From Corynebacterium yonathiae (GTDB taxonomy: Bacteria; Actinomycetota; Actinomycetes; Mycobacteriales; Mycobacteriaceae), in assembly GCF_027570195.1 (NCBI RefSeq), contig NZ_JAKMUZ010000017.1, positions 1-63,449 on the forward strand: DNA of 63,449 nt, written 5' to 3'. This document shows, one piece after another, positions 23,572 to 31,677 of this stretch. The stretch's first letter is position 1; each line of letters starts with the position of its first letter. The notes beneath the pieces were generated by a model, which was not told where the DNA came from, did not search any database, and saw only the letters and a list, made by a program, of their open reading frames with translations. A program made the position numbers and the translations under genes.

Positions 23572-26088
23572 TTAGCTAGCGTCCACCTGGCGATTGCGCA
23601 GCGCACGAGCTACGCGGTCACGCTGCTCGGTTATCGTACGGCGCAGACCACCGGGCAGGTCTTTCTCCAGGAAAGCGTCGGCGCGGTCCAAGCCCTTTTG
23701 CGTAATATCCCAGGAAGGAAAGAGACCCGTCACGGTGGTCAGAGCGACCTCGGAGGACTGGGAAGACCACACCTTTTCCGCAATATCGAAAAACTCCGTG
23801 GTGGGAAGGAACTCCTCGCCATGCGGATAGAGCAAACCTTCAAGTTTGGAGGTGAGCTCGCGGTTGGTGAGGTTGCCCGCCACGATGTCCTCCCATACCG
23901 TGCGCTTGTTTTCGGCGGTTGCTTCGGCGGCGCGGGCGCGCAGGGAGGAGTAGTAGCCGGTGGCGGAATTATCGCGCTCTAACTGCGCATTAGCGGCAGT
24001 GGGGACATCATTTATCGCCCCATCGGCGGCGAGTGCCGCCAGTGCATACCAACGCAGCCCCGCATCTTCGGAGGAGTCGAGCACGCTACGCAGGTAGTCA
24101 CTTGCGCTATCGTGCAGGCGAATCTTGGCCAGCGCCTGGGTACAGATGATGGAGCGCTGGGCGTCGGTGCTGTGGGCGCCGTCGAGGAGGGCGTCGGCAA
24201 GCAGGGTGCTCTGGGCCGCCCACTGTGGATCGGCGTAGTTCTTCAGTGCGCTGGAGGCCTGCAAAACAATGCGTTCGAGGACGGCAAGCTCGGTCTCAGC
24301 CTGCATACCGCGGGCCACTAGCTGGATGAAATCGCGGGCGCGCATAGTGCCAGCGCGGGTCATCTCCCAGGCAGTGGACCAGCACAGGGTGCGGGCCATA
24401 GGATCGGCAAACTTATCGATATTATCCAGCAGGAATTGCAGCGAACCCGCGTCCAATTCGATAAGGCAGTAGGTCAGGTCATCGTCATTGGGCAGCAGGA
24501 AGTCGATGTCTGCTAGCTGCCGGCCGATGAGTTCTGGAATCTCGGTGGAGGCGCCGTCGATATCCATTTCGATACGGTCGGTGCGCACTACCTGACCCTC
24601 CTGCAGGTTATATAGGCCCACCGCCACGCGGTGGGTGCGTAAGGTATCGCCAGTCTGGGTGAGATAGGCATGGGTAATCGTGCCGGACTCATCCGCATTG
24701 AGCGCTATGCTCAGAGTGTTGATGCCGGAGGTCTTAAGCCACTGCTGCGCCCAGAAAGAAAGGTCGCGGCCGGAGGCTTCCGTAAGGTGTCCTAAGAGAT
24801 CATTGAAGGTGGCATTGCCCCATGCATGGGCGGCGAAGTGACGGCGCACGCCGGCTAGGAAGTTTTCGCGGCCAACATAAGCTTGGAGCTGCTTGAGTAC
24901 CGAAGCACCCTTGGCGTAGGTGATGCCATCGAAGTTTTGCTCTACGGTTTCGATATCGCTGGCATCGGTAGAAATCGGGTGGGTGGTAGGCAGCTGATCT
25001 TGCTGGTAGGCCCAGGACTTTTCTACGTTGGCAAAGGTTACCCACGCGGTATCGTATTCGGTTTCTTCCGCCTGAGAAATGGCCGCAGACCAAGTGGCGA
25101 AGGACTCATTGAGCCACAAATCGTCCCACCACTGCATGGTGACGAGATCGCCGAACCACATATGGGCCAATTCGTGCAAAATAGTATCGGCACGGCGCTC
25201 ATACTTATAGTGCGTGGCCTGGGAGGTAAAGACGTATTCATCGCGGATGGTGACGCACCCGGCATTTTCCATCGCACCCGCGTTGAACTCCGGCACGAAA
25301 ATCTGGTCATACTTGCCAAAGGGGTAGGGGAAGCCGAAGTTGCGGTGATAGAAATCAAAGCCCTGCTTGGTCTCTGTAAACAAGCGCTCAGCATCCAGAG
25401 CATGGGCGAGCGAAGCGCGGCAGTAAATGCCGAGTGGTACCTCGAGTTTTTGGGCCGGCTTGCCCTCGGGATGTGCGGTCAGCTCGCCACGCCAGGTATC
25501 GGTGACCTCGTGGTAAGGGCCGGCGCACAGGGCTACCAGGTAGGTAGACAGCGGGTAGTCGATATCCGTGCTGGCTACGTCTCCTTCCCAGCTCACTGGG
25601 CCGTTGCTAATGACGGTCCAGTCCTCCGGAGCCTTGAAATGCAGCGCGTAGGTGGCCTTCATATCCGGCTGGTCAAAACAGGCGAAAACCCGCTTGGCAT
25701 CGGCGGTTTCAAATTGGGTATAGAGGTAGACCTTGTCATCGGCGGGGTCGATAAAGCGGTGCAGGCCCTCACCGGTGCGGGAATACGGGATCTTCGCGGT
25801 GACTTCTAGCGTGTAGTCAGCTACTTGGAGGCCGGAGAGTGGAATGCCGTAGGTGGGGTTATAGGAATCCGTAGGCAGCGGATTGCCGTTGAGGCGAACC
25901 TCATGGACTTCCTCGGCGCGCAGATCAATGAAGGTCGCTCCGATTTCCCGGGACTTAAACTCCACCTTCGTAGTGGACAGGAAGTGGGTATCGGAATACT
26001 TGAGGTCTAAAGTGACATCATAATGGTCCACCTCAATCATCTGGGAGCGTTTTTGTGCTTCCTCGCGGGTGAGGTTTACGGAGGTCAT
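23572..26088 (-). CDS. pepN: Aminopeptidase N (M1 family)
   Basis: This 838-residue zinc metallopeptidase removes N-terminal residues from peptides in the cytosol. Key motifs are in place: the substrate motif GAMEN (residues 271-275), the zinc site H305-E306-x-x-H309 and the third ligand Glu328 in NESFATW. The C-terminal half is the all-helical ERAP1-like domain. There is no signal peptide. It converges on gntR and is divergent from the DsbA-like gene, the same arrangement as pepN and Rv2466c in M. tuberculosis. Confidence 0.96.
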   Translation of the reverse strand: MTSVNLTREEAQKRSQMIEVDHYDVTLDLKYSDTHFLSTTKVEFKSREIGATFIDLRAEEVHEVRLNGNPLPTDSYNPTYGIPLSGLQVADYTLEVTAKIPYSRTGEGLHRFIDPADDKVYLYTQFETADAKRVFACFDQPDMKATYALHFKAPEDWTVISNGPVSWEGDVASTDIDYPLSTYLVALCAGPYHEVTDTWRGELTAHPEGKPAQKLEVPLGIYCRASLAHALDAERLFTETKQGFDFYHRNFGFPYPFGKYDQIFVPEFNAGAMENAGCVTIRDEYVFTSQATHYKYERRADTILHELAHMWFGDLVTMQWWDDLWLNESFATWSAAISQAEETEYDTAWVTFANVEKSWAYQQDQLPTTHPISTDASDIETVEQNFDGITYAKGASVLKQLQAYVGRENFLAGVRRHFAAHAWGNATFNDLLGHLTEASGRDLSFWAQQWLKTSGINTLSIALNADESGTITHAYLTQTGDTLRTHRVAVGLYNLQEGQVVRTDRIEMDIDGASTEIPELIGRQLADIDFLLPNDDDLTYCLIELDAGSLQFLLDNIDKFADPMARTLCWSTAWEMTRAGTMRARDFIQLVARGMQAETELAVLERIVLQASSALKNYADPQWAAQSTLLADALLDGAHSTDAQRSIICTQALAKIRLHDSASDYLRSVLDSSEDAGLRWYALAALAADGAINDVPTAANAQLERDNSATGYYSSLRARAAEATAENKRTVWEDIVAGNLTNRELTSKLEGLLYPHGEEFLPTTEFFDIAEKVWSSQSSEVALTTVTGLFPSWDITQKGLDRADAFLEKDLPGGLRRTITEQRDRVARALRNRQVDAS

Positions 26089-26186
26089 AGCCTATATTCT
26101 CCTTCGGTTCCGAAAATAGTTCTGCATCTACAGTAGTCGCGCGCCTAGGCTGGTGGGGCAAACTTTTATCAATCAAAGGAGTAATC

Positions 26187-26810
26187 ATGGCTGACGCAGT
26201 AAAGTTCTGGTTCGACGTATCTTGCCCCTTCGCTTGGGCCACCTCGCGGTGGATCAAGGAAGTAGAAAAGGTTCGCGATATTGAGGTCGAGTTCGAGCCG
26301 ATGTCCCTGTCCGTGCTGAACGATGGCCGTGATCTAGACGCCACTTACATGGATATGATGAAGGCTAACTGGGGCCCGGCACGTGTCTTTGCCAAGGTTA
26401 AGGCCGAGCGTCCAGAGAAGGTAGACGAGCTGTACACCGCGATGGGCACCCTGGTCCACACCAAGGGCAACGGCGGGCGCACCGGATTTGGCGCTTATGA
26501 TGACATCATCGCGCAGGCTCTGGCTGAGGTAGAACTTCCGGCCGAGTTCGCCGAGGTAGCCAATACCGAAGAGTATGACGAGAAGCTGCGCGAGTACCAC
26601 CACAACGGGATTTCTTCCGTGGGGGATGAGGTAGGCACCCCGGTTATCAAGCTAGGCGAGACCGCTTTCTTCGGCCCGGTGATTACCCGCATTCCTACCG
26701 GGGAAGAAGCAGGCGAGCTTTTCGACGCCTCCTTGCGCCTTGCCCAGTACCCCTACTTCTTCGAACTCAAGCGCTCCCGCACCGAGATGCCGCAGGTGGA
26801 GGAGAACTAA
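26187..26810 (+). CDS. DsbA-fold thiol oxidoreductase of the Rv2466c (mycothiol-linked) type
   Basis: This 207-residue thioredoxin-like protein shares long stretches with Rv2466c (ATSRWIKEVEKVRDIEVEFEPMSL; cis-Pro loop VGTPVIKLG). The active site is C13-P-F-A16 rather than Cys-Pro-Trp-Cys, so the resolving cysteine is missing. It would need mycothiol or another thiol to complete the cycle. There is no signal peptide, so it acts in the cytosol. AAAGGAG precedes ATG 26187. The stop overlaps the converging membrane-protein gene by 4 nt. A CPFA-type homologue is, as I recall, known in C. glutamicum. Confidence 0.88.
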   Translation: MADAVKFWFDVSCPFAWATSRWIKEVEKVRDIEVEFEPMSLSVLNDGRDLDATYMDMMKANWGPARVFAKVKAERPEKVDELYTAMGTLVHTKGNGGRTGFGAYDDIIAQALAEVELPAEFAEVANTEEYDEKLREYHHNGISSVGDEVGTPVIKLGETAFFGPVITRIPTGEEAGELFDASLRLAQYPYFFELKRSRTEMPQVEEN

Positions 26811-27211
26811 GCGCTCTTTTCCCGTCGGCGCAGCTGAATTGCGGCGCCGACGCACAGCGCGATGGTCAGCGGGGTCAAGATTAAGGCCGGCAGACCTGCG
26901 ATATTGATGGAGGGAAGTTCCATACCGGCCTCAAAGTTGTCCCACGCCACAACCGCCCAGGATGCCCATGAGGCGCCGGCGAGAAGCGCGATAATGCCGG
27001 CCGCAACGGCGCCCCCGTTGGCCCGCGGATTTCCACGTACCTTTTGCGCAATCCACCAAACACCCAAGCTCACGTGGGCCAATGTCGCAAGGGTGCTGTT
27101 AATAAGCGGCAGGAGGAAGCCTCCGCCTCCGGAAACCTGAACGCCGAGCAAGATGATGCATGCTAGAACGGCCCCGCCGTATAGCGTGAGGACCGGTTTG
27201 GTTATAGGCAT
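26807..27211 (-). CDS. Small integral membrane protein, four predicted spans
   Basis: This 134-residue protein has hydrophobic segments near residues 8-28, 38-56, 68-86 and 100-122, and a basic C-terminal tail (QLRRREKSA). I see no conserved catalytic or binding motif and recognise no family. AGGAGGAAAG sits just upstream of the ATG, so translation should be strong. Its stop overlaps the end of the DsbA-like gene. Confidence 0.75.
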   Translation of the reverse strand: MPITKPVLTLYGGAVLACIILLGVQVSGGGGFLLPLINSTLATLAHVSLGVWWIAQKVRGNPRANGGAVAAGIIALLAGASWASWAVVAWDNFEAGMELPSINIAGLPALILTPLTIALCVGAAIQLRRREKSA

Positions 27212-27327
27212 GGCTTTCCTCCTTTATAGTGATAGCGACCGGCCGCGAGCCTATCAGGAATTTGTAATGCGAGACAGGGTGGGCGCTAAGCCTCCTTAAG
27301 GCGGGCCGGGCCGGTAGGATGTGGGCC

Positions 27328-27801
27328 ATGCGCGTATATCTAGGAGCAGACCACGCAGGTTTCGAAACCAAGAACCTGATCGCTGAACACCTCACCAAAC
27401 AGGGCCACGAAGTCATTGACTGCGGCGCCCATACCTATGATGCTGATGACGATTACCCGGCATTTTGCATCGAAGCGGCACAACGCACCGTCAATGATCC
27501 AGGCTCTTTGGGCATTGTGCTTGGCGGCTCCGGCAATGGCGAGCAGATTGCCGCCAATAAGGTCAAGGGTGCCCGCTGTGCACTGGCTTGGTCCACCGAG
27601 ACCGCCCGCCTTGCCCGCGAGCACAACAACGCCCAGCTTATCGGTATCGGTGGCCGCATGCACACCGAGGAGCAAGCCTTGGAAATCGTCGATGCCTTCC
27701 TGGACCAAGAATGGTCCCGCGCGGAACGCCACCAGCGCCGCATCGACATCTTGGCAGAATATGAGCGCACCGGCATCGCCCCCGAGCTGCCGGAAGCTTA
27801 A
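27328..27801 (+). CDS. rpiB: Ribose-5-phosphate isomerase B
   Basis: This 157-residue enzyme interconverts ribose 5-phosphate and ribulose 5-phosphate in the pentose phosphate pathway. Family signatures are MRVYLGADHAGFETK, the phosphate-binding GSGNGEQIAANKVKGAR, and LGIVLGG. I use ATG 27328 (MRVYLGADH), the family's usual beginning, with AGGA at suitable spacing; the in-frame ATG 27319 adds only three residues. It corresponds to Rv2465c. A terminator follows. Confidence 0.95.
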   Translation: MRVYLGADHAGFETKNLIAEHLTKQGHEVIDCGAHTYDADDDYPAFCIEAAQRTVNDPGSLGIVLGGSGNGEQIAANKVKGARCALAWSTETARLAREHNNAQLIGIGGRMHTEEQALEIVDAFLDQEWSRAERHQRRIDILAEYERTGIAPELPEA

Positions 27802-27813
27802 GCCACATAGAAT

Positions 27814-27853
27814 AAACGCCGCGGAACCTCCTTTGGTCCACGGCGTTTCTTTG
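27814..27853. terminator. Bidirectional terminator between rpiB and the aldo/keto reductase gene
   Basis: AAACGCCG pairs with CGGCGTTT, extended by GGA and TCC after one mismatch, and is followed by CTTTG. It serves the two converging genes. Confidence 0.75.
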
Positions 27854-27886
27854 TGTGCTTCGGCCGGCTCAGCCGGGGTTTAAGGT

Positions 27887-28720
27887 TTAGGCGTCATTCA
27901 TGTCATTCGGGTGCGGACCGCCGCGGCCCTCTTCGCCCTCATCCAAGGCAGTGATGGCAGCCATCTCATCCTCGCTGAGTTCAAAGCCGTAGACATCGAA
28001 ATTCTCCGCGATGCGCGATGGTGTGGCGGACTTAGGGAAGAGGATTACTCCATTTTGTAGATGCCAGCGGATAATGACCTGCGCTGAGCTGACATTGTGT
28101 GCAGCAGCAGCCTCGGTGACCTCGGGTGCCTCCAAGATATCGCTTTTGCCCTGGCCCAGCGGACCCCATGCCTCAATGGCTATGGTGTGGGCGCGGAAGG
28201 CATCCAGCTCCCGCCAGCGCTGCAGGTAAGGGTGAAGTTCGACCTGATTGACCGCCGGCTTGACGTCGGTCTTAAGTTCCAACTGCTCTAGGTGCTCCAA
28301 CTCGAAGTTGGAGACGCCGATGGACTTTGCCTTGCCCTGCTTTTGTAGCTCGATAAGCTGCTGCCAAGCCTCGACATACGTACCCTTTGCCGGGGTCGGC
28401 CAGTGGATGAGGTAGAGGTCTACATAATCCAACCCCAGTTTTTCCAAGGATTCTTCGAGCGCCGCGGCGGCATCAGTCTGGCGGTCATTCCATAGCTTGG
28501 TGGTGACAAAAAGCTCTTCGCGGGGAATGCCGGACTTGGCAATAGCCCGGCCCACGCCTTCTTCGTTGCCGTAGATGGCGGCGGTATCGATGTGGCGATA
28601 GCCCACGCGCAGGGCTTCAGCTACCAGTTCCTCGGTCTTGTCTGGGTCCATCTGAAATACGCCGAAGCCCAGCTGTGGGATGGTATTGCCGTCATTAAGG
28701 GTGATGTTAGGTACGCTCAT
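27887..28720 (-). CDS. Aldo/keto reductase, 2,5-diketo-D-gluconate reductase-like
   Basis: This 277-residue NADPH-dependent (beta/alpha)8 barrel has the full catalytic tetrad visible: Asp and Tyr in DTAAIYGNEEGVG, Lys in VTTKLWN and His in LYLIHWP. The cofactor region PKSATPSRIAENFDVYGFELSEDE-type tail is typical of the DkgA/B group. It reduces aldehydes or keto sugars in the cytosol; the natural substrate is unknown. The sulfatase-like gene begins 18 nt from its start on the same strand, so the two may share a transcript. Confidence 0.92.
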   Translation of the reverse strand: MSVPNITLNDGNTIPQLGFGVFQMDPDKTEELVAEALRVGYRHIDTAAIYGNEEGVGRAIAKSGIPREELFVTTKLWNDRQTDAAAALEESLEKLGLDYVDLYLIHWPTPAKGTYVEAWQQLIELQKQGKAKSIGVSNFELEHLEQLELKTDVKPAVNQVELHPYLQRWRELDAFRAHTIAIEAWGPLGQGKSDILEAPEVTEAAAAHNVSSAQVIIRWHLQNGVILFPKSATPSRIAENFDVYGFELSEDEMAAITALDEGEEGRGGPHPNDMNDA

Positions 28721-28738
28721 GCGCCCCAGACTACCTAT

Positions 28739-29371
28739 CTATTGCAACGGGCCGAGCGTGATGAATTTATTCCACGTCTCCCACTCATCCTGCAGGCGGG
28801 CACGCTCATGGGGTGGGGTAGCGGTGTCGTCGATAAGCGTGGCATCAATCATGCGCACGCCATTGTCAAAGAACAAAGCGGCGTGCCCCGAGGCACCGTG
28901 GCGCAGTACCGGTACTAGGTTCAACCCATCGAAGGACAGGCGTGCATTGGGGCGCACGTCCAGCCCGGCAATGGCGGCGAGGGTAGGCGCCAAGTCAATA
29001 GGGGAGACTAGCTCGTTATTCTCCCCGCTTTCCGCCACACCCGGCCACAGCACCGACATCGGGGCATTTCCACCTAGCAGGGAGCAGACCGCAATGACGC
29101 CTTCTATCTGGTCGAGCTCTTCCAAGCTGGGCTGTTCAAGTAGGCGGAAGACATCTTCACCGGCAGGCTGCGTGTCTTCACGCACCTCATAGCCCACCCC
29201 AGCAAAAACCTCACTGATGCGCGTGGTGGCTTGGCGCTGGGGGTACTGTCCGGTCAGGGTACCGCGGCGGGAGTCCGCATAGTTTTCCGAAGGCACCCAC
29301 GTGTTTTTAAAACGAACGCCGCGCAGTGCGGTCTCCGGCGCATGGTCAAAGGTCGCAAGAGTGATATCCAT
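28739..29371 (-). CDS. Truncated sulfatase-like protein lacking the catalytic nucleophile
   Basis: This 210-residue protein resembles the alkaline phosphatase/sulfatase superfamily. LRGVRFKNTWVP, SRRGTLTGQYP and later PIDLAPTLAAIAGL align with sulfatase landmarks. At the nucleophile motif (usually C/S-x-P-S/T-R before the LTG sequence) it has Y31-A-D33-S-R, so the formylglycine cysteine and the proline are replaced. The N-terminal metal-binding DD pair is absent and the length is under half the norm. It cannot be a standard sulfatase. It may bind a ligand or be a relic kept in frame. It is upstream of the aldo/keto reductase gene on the same strand. Confidence 0.65.
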   Translation of the reverse strand: MDITLATFDHAPETALRGVRFKNTWVPSENYADSRRGTLTGQYPQRQATTRISEVFAGVGYEVREDTQPAGEDVFRLLEQPSLEELDQIEGVIAVCSLLGGNAPMSVLWPGVAESGENNELVSPIDLAPTLAAIAGLDVRPNARLSFDGLNLVPVLRHGASGHAALFFDNGVRMIDATLIDDTATPPHERARLQDEWETWNKFITLGPLQ

Positions 29372-29452
29372 GGGCTCAATTCTAGGCTTGCCGACGCCCC
29401 CTCCGACGAACTTCGCTTAGTGATATTGGTGAGAGGACGCTCGCCGAGACGA

Positions 29453-29526
29453 TTCAACGATTTCGTCCCTATAAATCGCCTATTTCGTCGACGGTCGCGG
29501 TGGTTTAGATGGACGAAATCGTTGAA
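29453..29526. repeat. Long inverted repeat with 16-bp perfect arms
   Basis: TTCAACGATTTCGTCC (29453-29468) and GGACGAAATCGTTGAA (29511-29526) are exact reverse complements around 42 nt. Inside, AAATCGCC and GGTGGTTT can extend the pairing with wobbles, giving a near-continuous foldback. It lies in the 180-bp gap between two minus-strand genes. It has no T-run on either side. Confidence 0.8.
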
Positions 29527-29551
29527 CTAGCCTGCTGATGGGGAGCTGGCG

Positions 29552-30244
29552 CTAATCGAGCTCCAGCCCCTCGATACCGTGCACCGTCACGGTCTCTGAG
29601 AGCGGCGCGCGGCCCGGAGCCGTATTAAAGACTGGGCTAGAGTCATCGGCCGTACCAAAGGTGATGGCGGTGACCAGCTTGTAGTCCTCGTCCACGCCGA
29701 GGAATTCGCGTGCGGTTGGCGCAATTAGGGAAATCATGCCCTGTGGGATGCCGTGATAGCCGTGTGCCTCCAGGGAAAGCAGGAAGTTTTCGGTGTAGGT
29801 TCCCTGGTCAAAGGCGGCACGGATGCGGTCGCCCATCGGTGGGATAAAAAGAAGTACCGCATGCGGCGCGCCGAAGAAGCGCAGGTTTTCGCGGACGAAC
29901 TCCACGCGGCCTTCTTTATCCTCGCGCTTAATGCCCAGCAGACCGTACATTTTGGCGGCCAGTTCTTGGGAACGCTGGGGATGGATGCCCTCACCATAAT
30001 CGGTGGTGGAGTCCGGGCTGAGGCCGTTGGTGTCGAATTCCTTAATCAGCGCGGCGCTGAGCTCCTTGAGCTTTTCTCCGCCTACCACGTGGACGTTCCA
30101 CGGCTGGGTATTGGAGTTGGACGGTGCGGATTGAGCGTCCTCCAAGACCTGCTTGATGTCTTCTACCGGCATGGGCTCCGGCAGGAATGCGCGGGGAGAG
30201 TGGCGATTGCGGATAAATTCGGAATACTTATTGGTTGAAGTCAT
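29552..30244 (-). CDS. Nitroreductase-family protein
   Basis: This 230-residue FMN enzyme has the family beginning YSEFIRNRHSPRAFLPEPMP, then SAPSNSNTQPWNVHVV, the FMN phosphate-binding and dimer region. The later YHGIPQGM and GVDEDYKLVTAITFG segments match the second half of the fold. It probably uses NAD(P)H to reduce nitro or quinone compounds in the cytosol; the true substrate is unknown. I use ATG 30244 (MTSTNKYSEF), because the longer in-frame reading to 30463 runs through the tRNA-Gly gene. Confidence 0.9.
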   Translation of the reverse strand: MTSTNKYSEFIRNRHSPRAFLPEPMPVEDIKQVLEDAQSAPSNSNTQPWNVHVVGGEKLKELSAALIKEFDTNGLSPDSTTDYGEGIHPQRSQELAAKMYGLLGIKREDKEGRVEFVRENLRFFGAPHAVLLFIPPMGDRIRAAFDQGTYTENFLLSLEAHGYHGIPQGMISLIAPTAREFLGVDEDYKLVTAITFGTADDSSPVFNTAPGRAPLSETVTVHGIEGLELD

Positions 30245-30363
30245 GCGCGCCACTGTACACTTCGCCGCATGCGTCCGCCTTAAACCAAGTGTGGCTAGCG
30301 CAGATGAGCAAGGCCGGGGAGGAAAACGAAAAATCGCCCACCTGAAAGATGGGCGAGACGTGG

Positions 30364-30435
30364 AGGGAATGACGGGAATCGAACCCGCGTCTTCAGCTTG
30401 GAAGGCTGAGGTATTAGCCACTATACGACATTCCC
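30364..30435 (-). tRNA. tRNA-Gly(TCC)
   Basis: The cloverleaf on the minus strand has acceptor GGGAATG with CATTCCC, anticodon stem TCAGC with GCTGA, loop CTTCCAA (anticodon TCC) and T-arm GCGGG-TTCGAAT-CCCGT. CCA is encoded at 30361-30363, unlike the other two tRNAs here. Confidence 0.95.
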
Positions 30436-30557
30436 ACAGCGCGCTATTGAAACGCTGCGCCATACTTTAGCGCACGTGGGGGCAAAAATGAAAATAGGGA
30501 ACTAGGGTAGCGCTTGAGTCGTTGTTATAAGCAGAACGGCCCTACCAATAGAAGGCG

Positions 30558-31379
30558 ATGATCATAGTGGAAATTTTGCTCCTTGTGCTGGCAGTGGGCG
30601 GAGGTGCGTGGTTTATGTCCTCGCGCAACTCTCAAAAGCGCCGCGAGGAACGAGAAGCACAGCAATTGGCCGATGCACAAGCCGATGCTCGCCGGTGGAT
30701 TGAGCGCCTGGGTGGCCAAGTAATGCAGATTTCAGGCACAGACTCTGCCTCCCAGCAGGCAATGGCCGATGCGTCCGAGCGTTTTACAGCAGCTAACTCG
30801 GCGATTTCGCGCGCCACTACTGCAAAGCAGGCGAACCTCGCGCGTGAGTCCGCTCTGGAAGGCATGCATTATGTGAATGCTGCGCGCGAGATTATGGGCA
30901 TGAACCCGGGCCCAGAGCTACCGCCGCTCGAGGGACAGCGCGCCGCGGGCAAGGTAACGGAAAAGCGCACGGTGGAAGCGAATGGTCAGCAGATTACGGC
31001 CTCGCCGTATGCCTCCGCGGATACCCCGAACTACTACCCAGGCGGAATTGTCGCAGGGCGCCCAGTTCCGGCGGGTTGGTACTCACGTCCGTGGTGGGCC
31101 GAGGCATTGCAGACCGGCGTGTGGATGGTTGGCTACTCCATGATGTTTAATGCCCTGTTCTCCGGTATGTCTGGCATTGGTTATTCCGCGACCGCTGCCG
31201 AAAGCGGTGACTGGGGCGGTGGTGACGGCATGGGCGATGCTGGCGACATGGGCGGTGACGCTGGCGATGCTGGCGACATGGGCGGTGGCGATGACGGCGG
31301 CGGCCTGTTTGATGGCCTTGGCGATGGCGATGGCGGCGGATTCTTTGACGGAATGTTTGATTTCGATTTCGATTTCTAG
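30558..31379 (+). CDS. Membrane-anchored protein with Gly/Asp-rich tail (DUF1542-like)
   Basis: This 273-residue protein starts with one membrane helix (about residues 2-18). A charged coiled region (20-110) follows, then a Pro/Tyr-rich linker, a hydrophobic patch near 175-200, and a low-complexity tail rich in Gly and Asp that ends FDFDFDF. The tail contains an in-frame 30-bp duplication. The helical region fits what is annotated as DUF1542 in corynebacteria. The role is unknown; the acidic tail may bind cations or fold outside the membrane. AGAAGGCG precedes ATG 30558. Confidence 0.7.
   Translation: MIIVEILLLVLAVGGGAWFMSSRNSQKRREEREAQQLADAQADARRWIERLGGQVMQISGTDSASQQAMADASERFTAANSAISRATTAKQANLARESALEGMHYVNAAREIMGMNPGPELPPLEGQRAAGKVTEKRTVEANGQQITASPYASADTPNYYPGGIVAGRPVPAGWYSRPWWAEALQTGVWMVGYSMMFNALFSGMSGIGYSATAAESGDWGGGDGMGDAGDMGGDAGDAGDMGGGDDGGGLFDGLGDGDGGGFFDGMFDFDFDF
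31233..31287 (+). repeat. 30-bp tandem duplication in the Gly/Asp-rich tail
   Basis: A 25-bp block starting GGCGATGCTGG is repeated exactly at 31233-31257 and 31263-31287. The 30-bp period keeps the frame and encodes two GDAGDMGG units. Confidence 0.85.
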
Positions 31380-31513
31380 CCGCTAGTCTGTCAAAATCGT
31401 CTTCTGTGCTGCGTTGATTCCATTAAGTGGGGGTCCGTTTAGGAGATTTAAAACGGACACGGTACACTGTCTCAGGTATGCAACGCAGCCAAGGTAACTT
31501 GGTGGCCTACATA

Positions 31514-31587
31514 CGGGGCGTGGCGCAGTTTGGTAGCGCACCTGCTTTGGGAGCAGGGGGTCGCAGGTTCAAATCCTGTCGCCCCGA
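31514..31587 (+). tRNA. tRNA-Pro(TGG)
   Basis: Acceptor CGGGGCG pairs with CGCCCCG, anticodon stem CCTGC with GCAGG around TTTGGGA (anticodon TGG), and T-arm GCAGG-TTCAAAT-CCTGT. CCA is not encoded. A terminator follows 5 nt later. Confidence 0.96.
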
Positions 31588-31592
31588 CGTAT

Positions 31593-31636
31593 GGGGGTCT
31601 GGAAATGCCCTAATAAGGATTTCCGGACCCCCTTTA
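31593..31636 (+). terminator. Terminator after tRNA-Pro
   Basis: GGGGGTC-T-GGAAAT pairs with ATTTCC-G-GACCCCC, then TTT. It separates the tRNA from tig. Confidence 0.85.
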
Positions 31637-31677
31637 AGTTTATGTACGTAAAACAATGAAGCCAGGGAGATTCACTC

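Noticed and set aside
25547..25562. TAGAC-N6-TAGTC inside pepN as an McbR site
   Set aside because: The second half does not match GTCTA and it is within a coding region.
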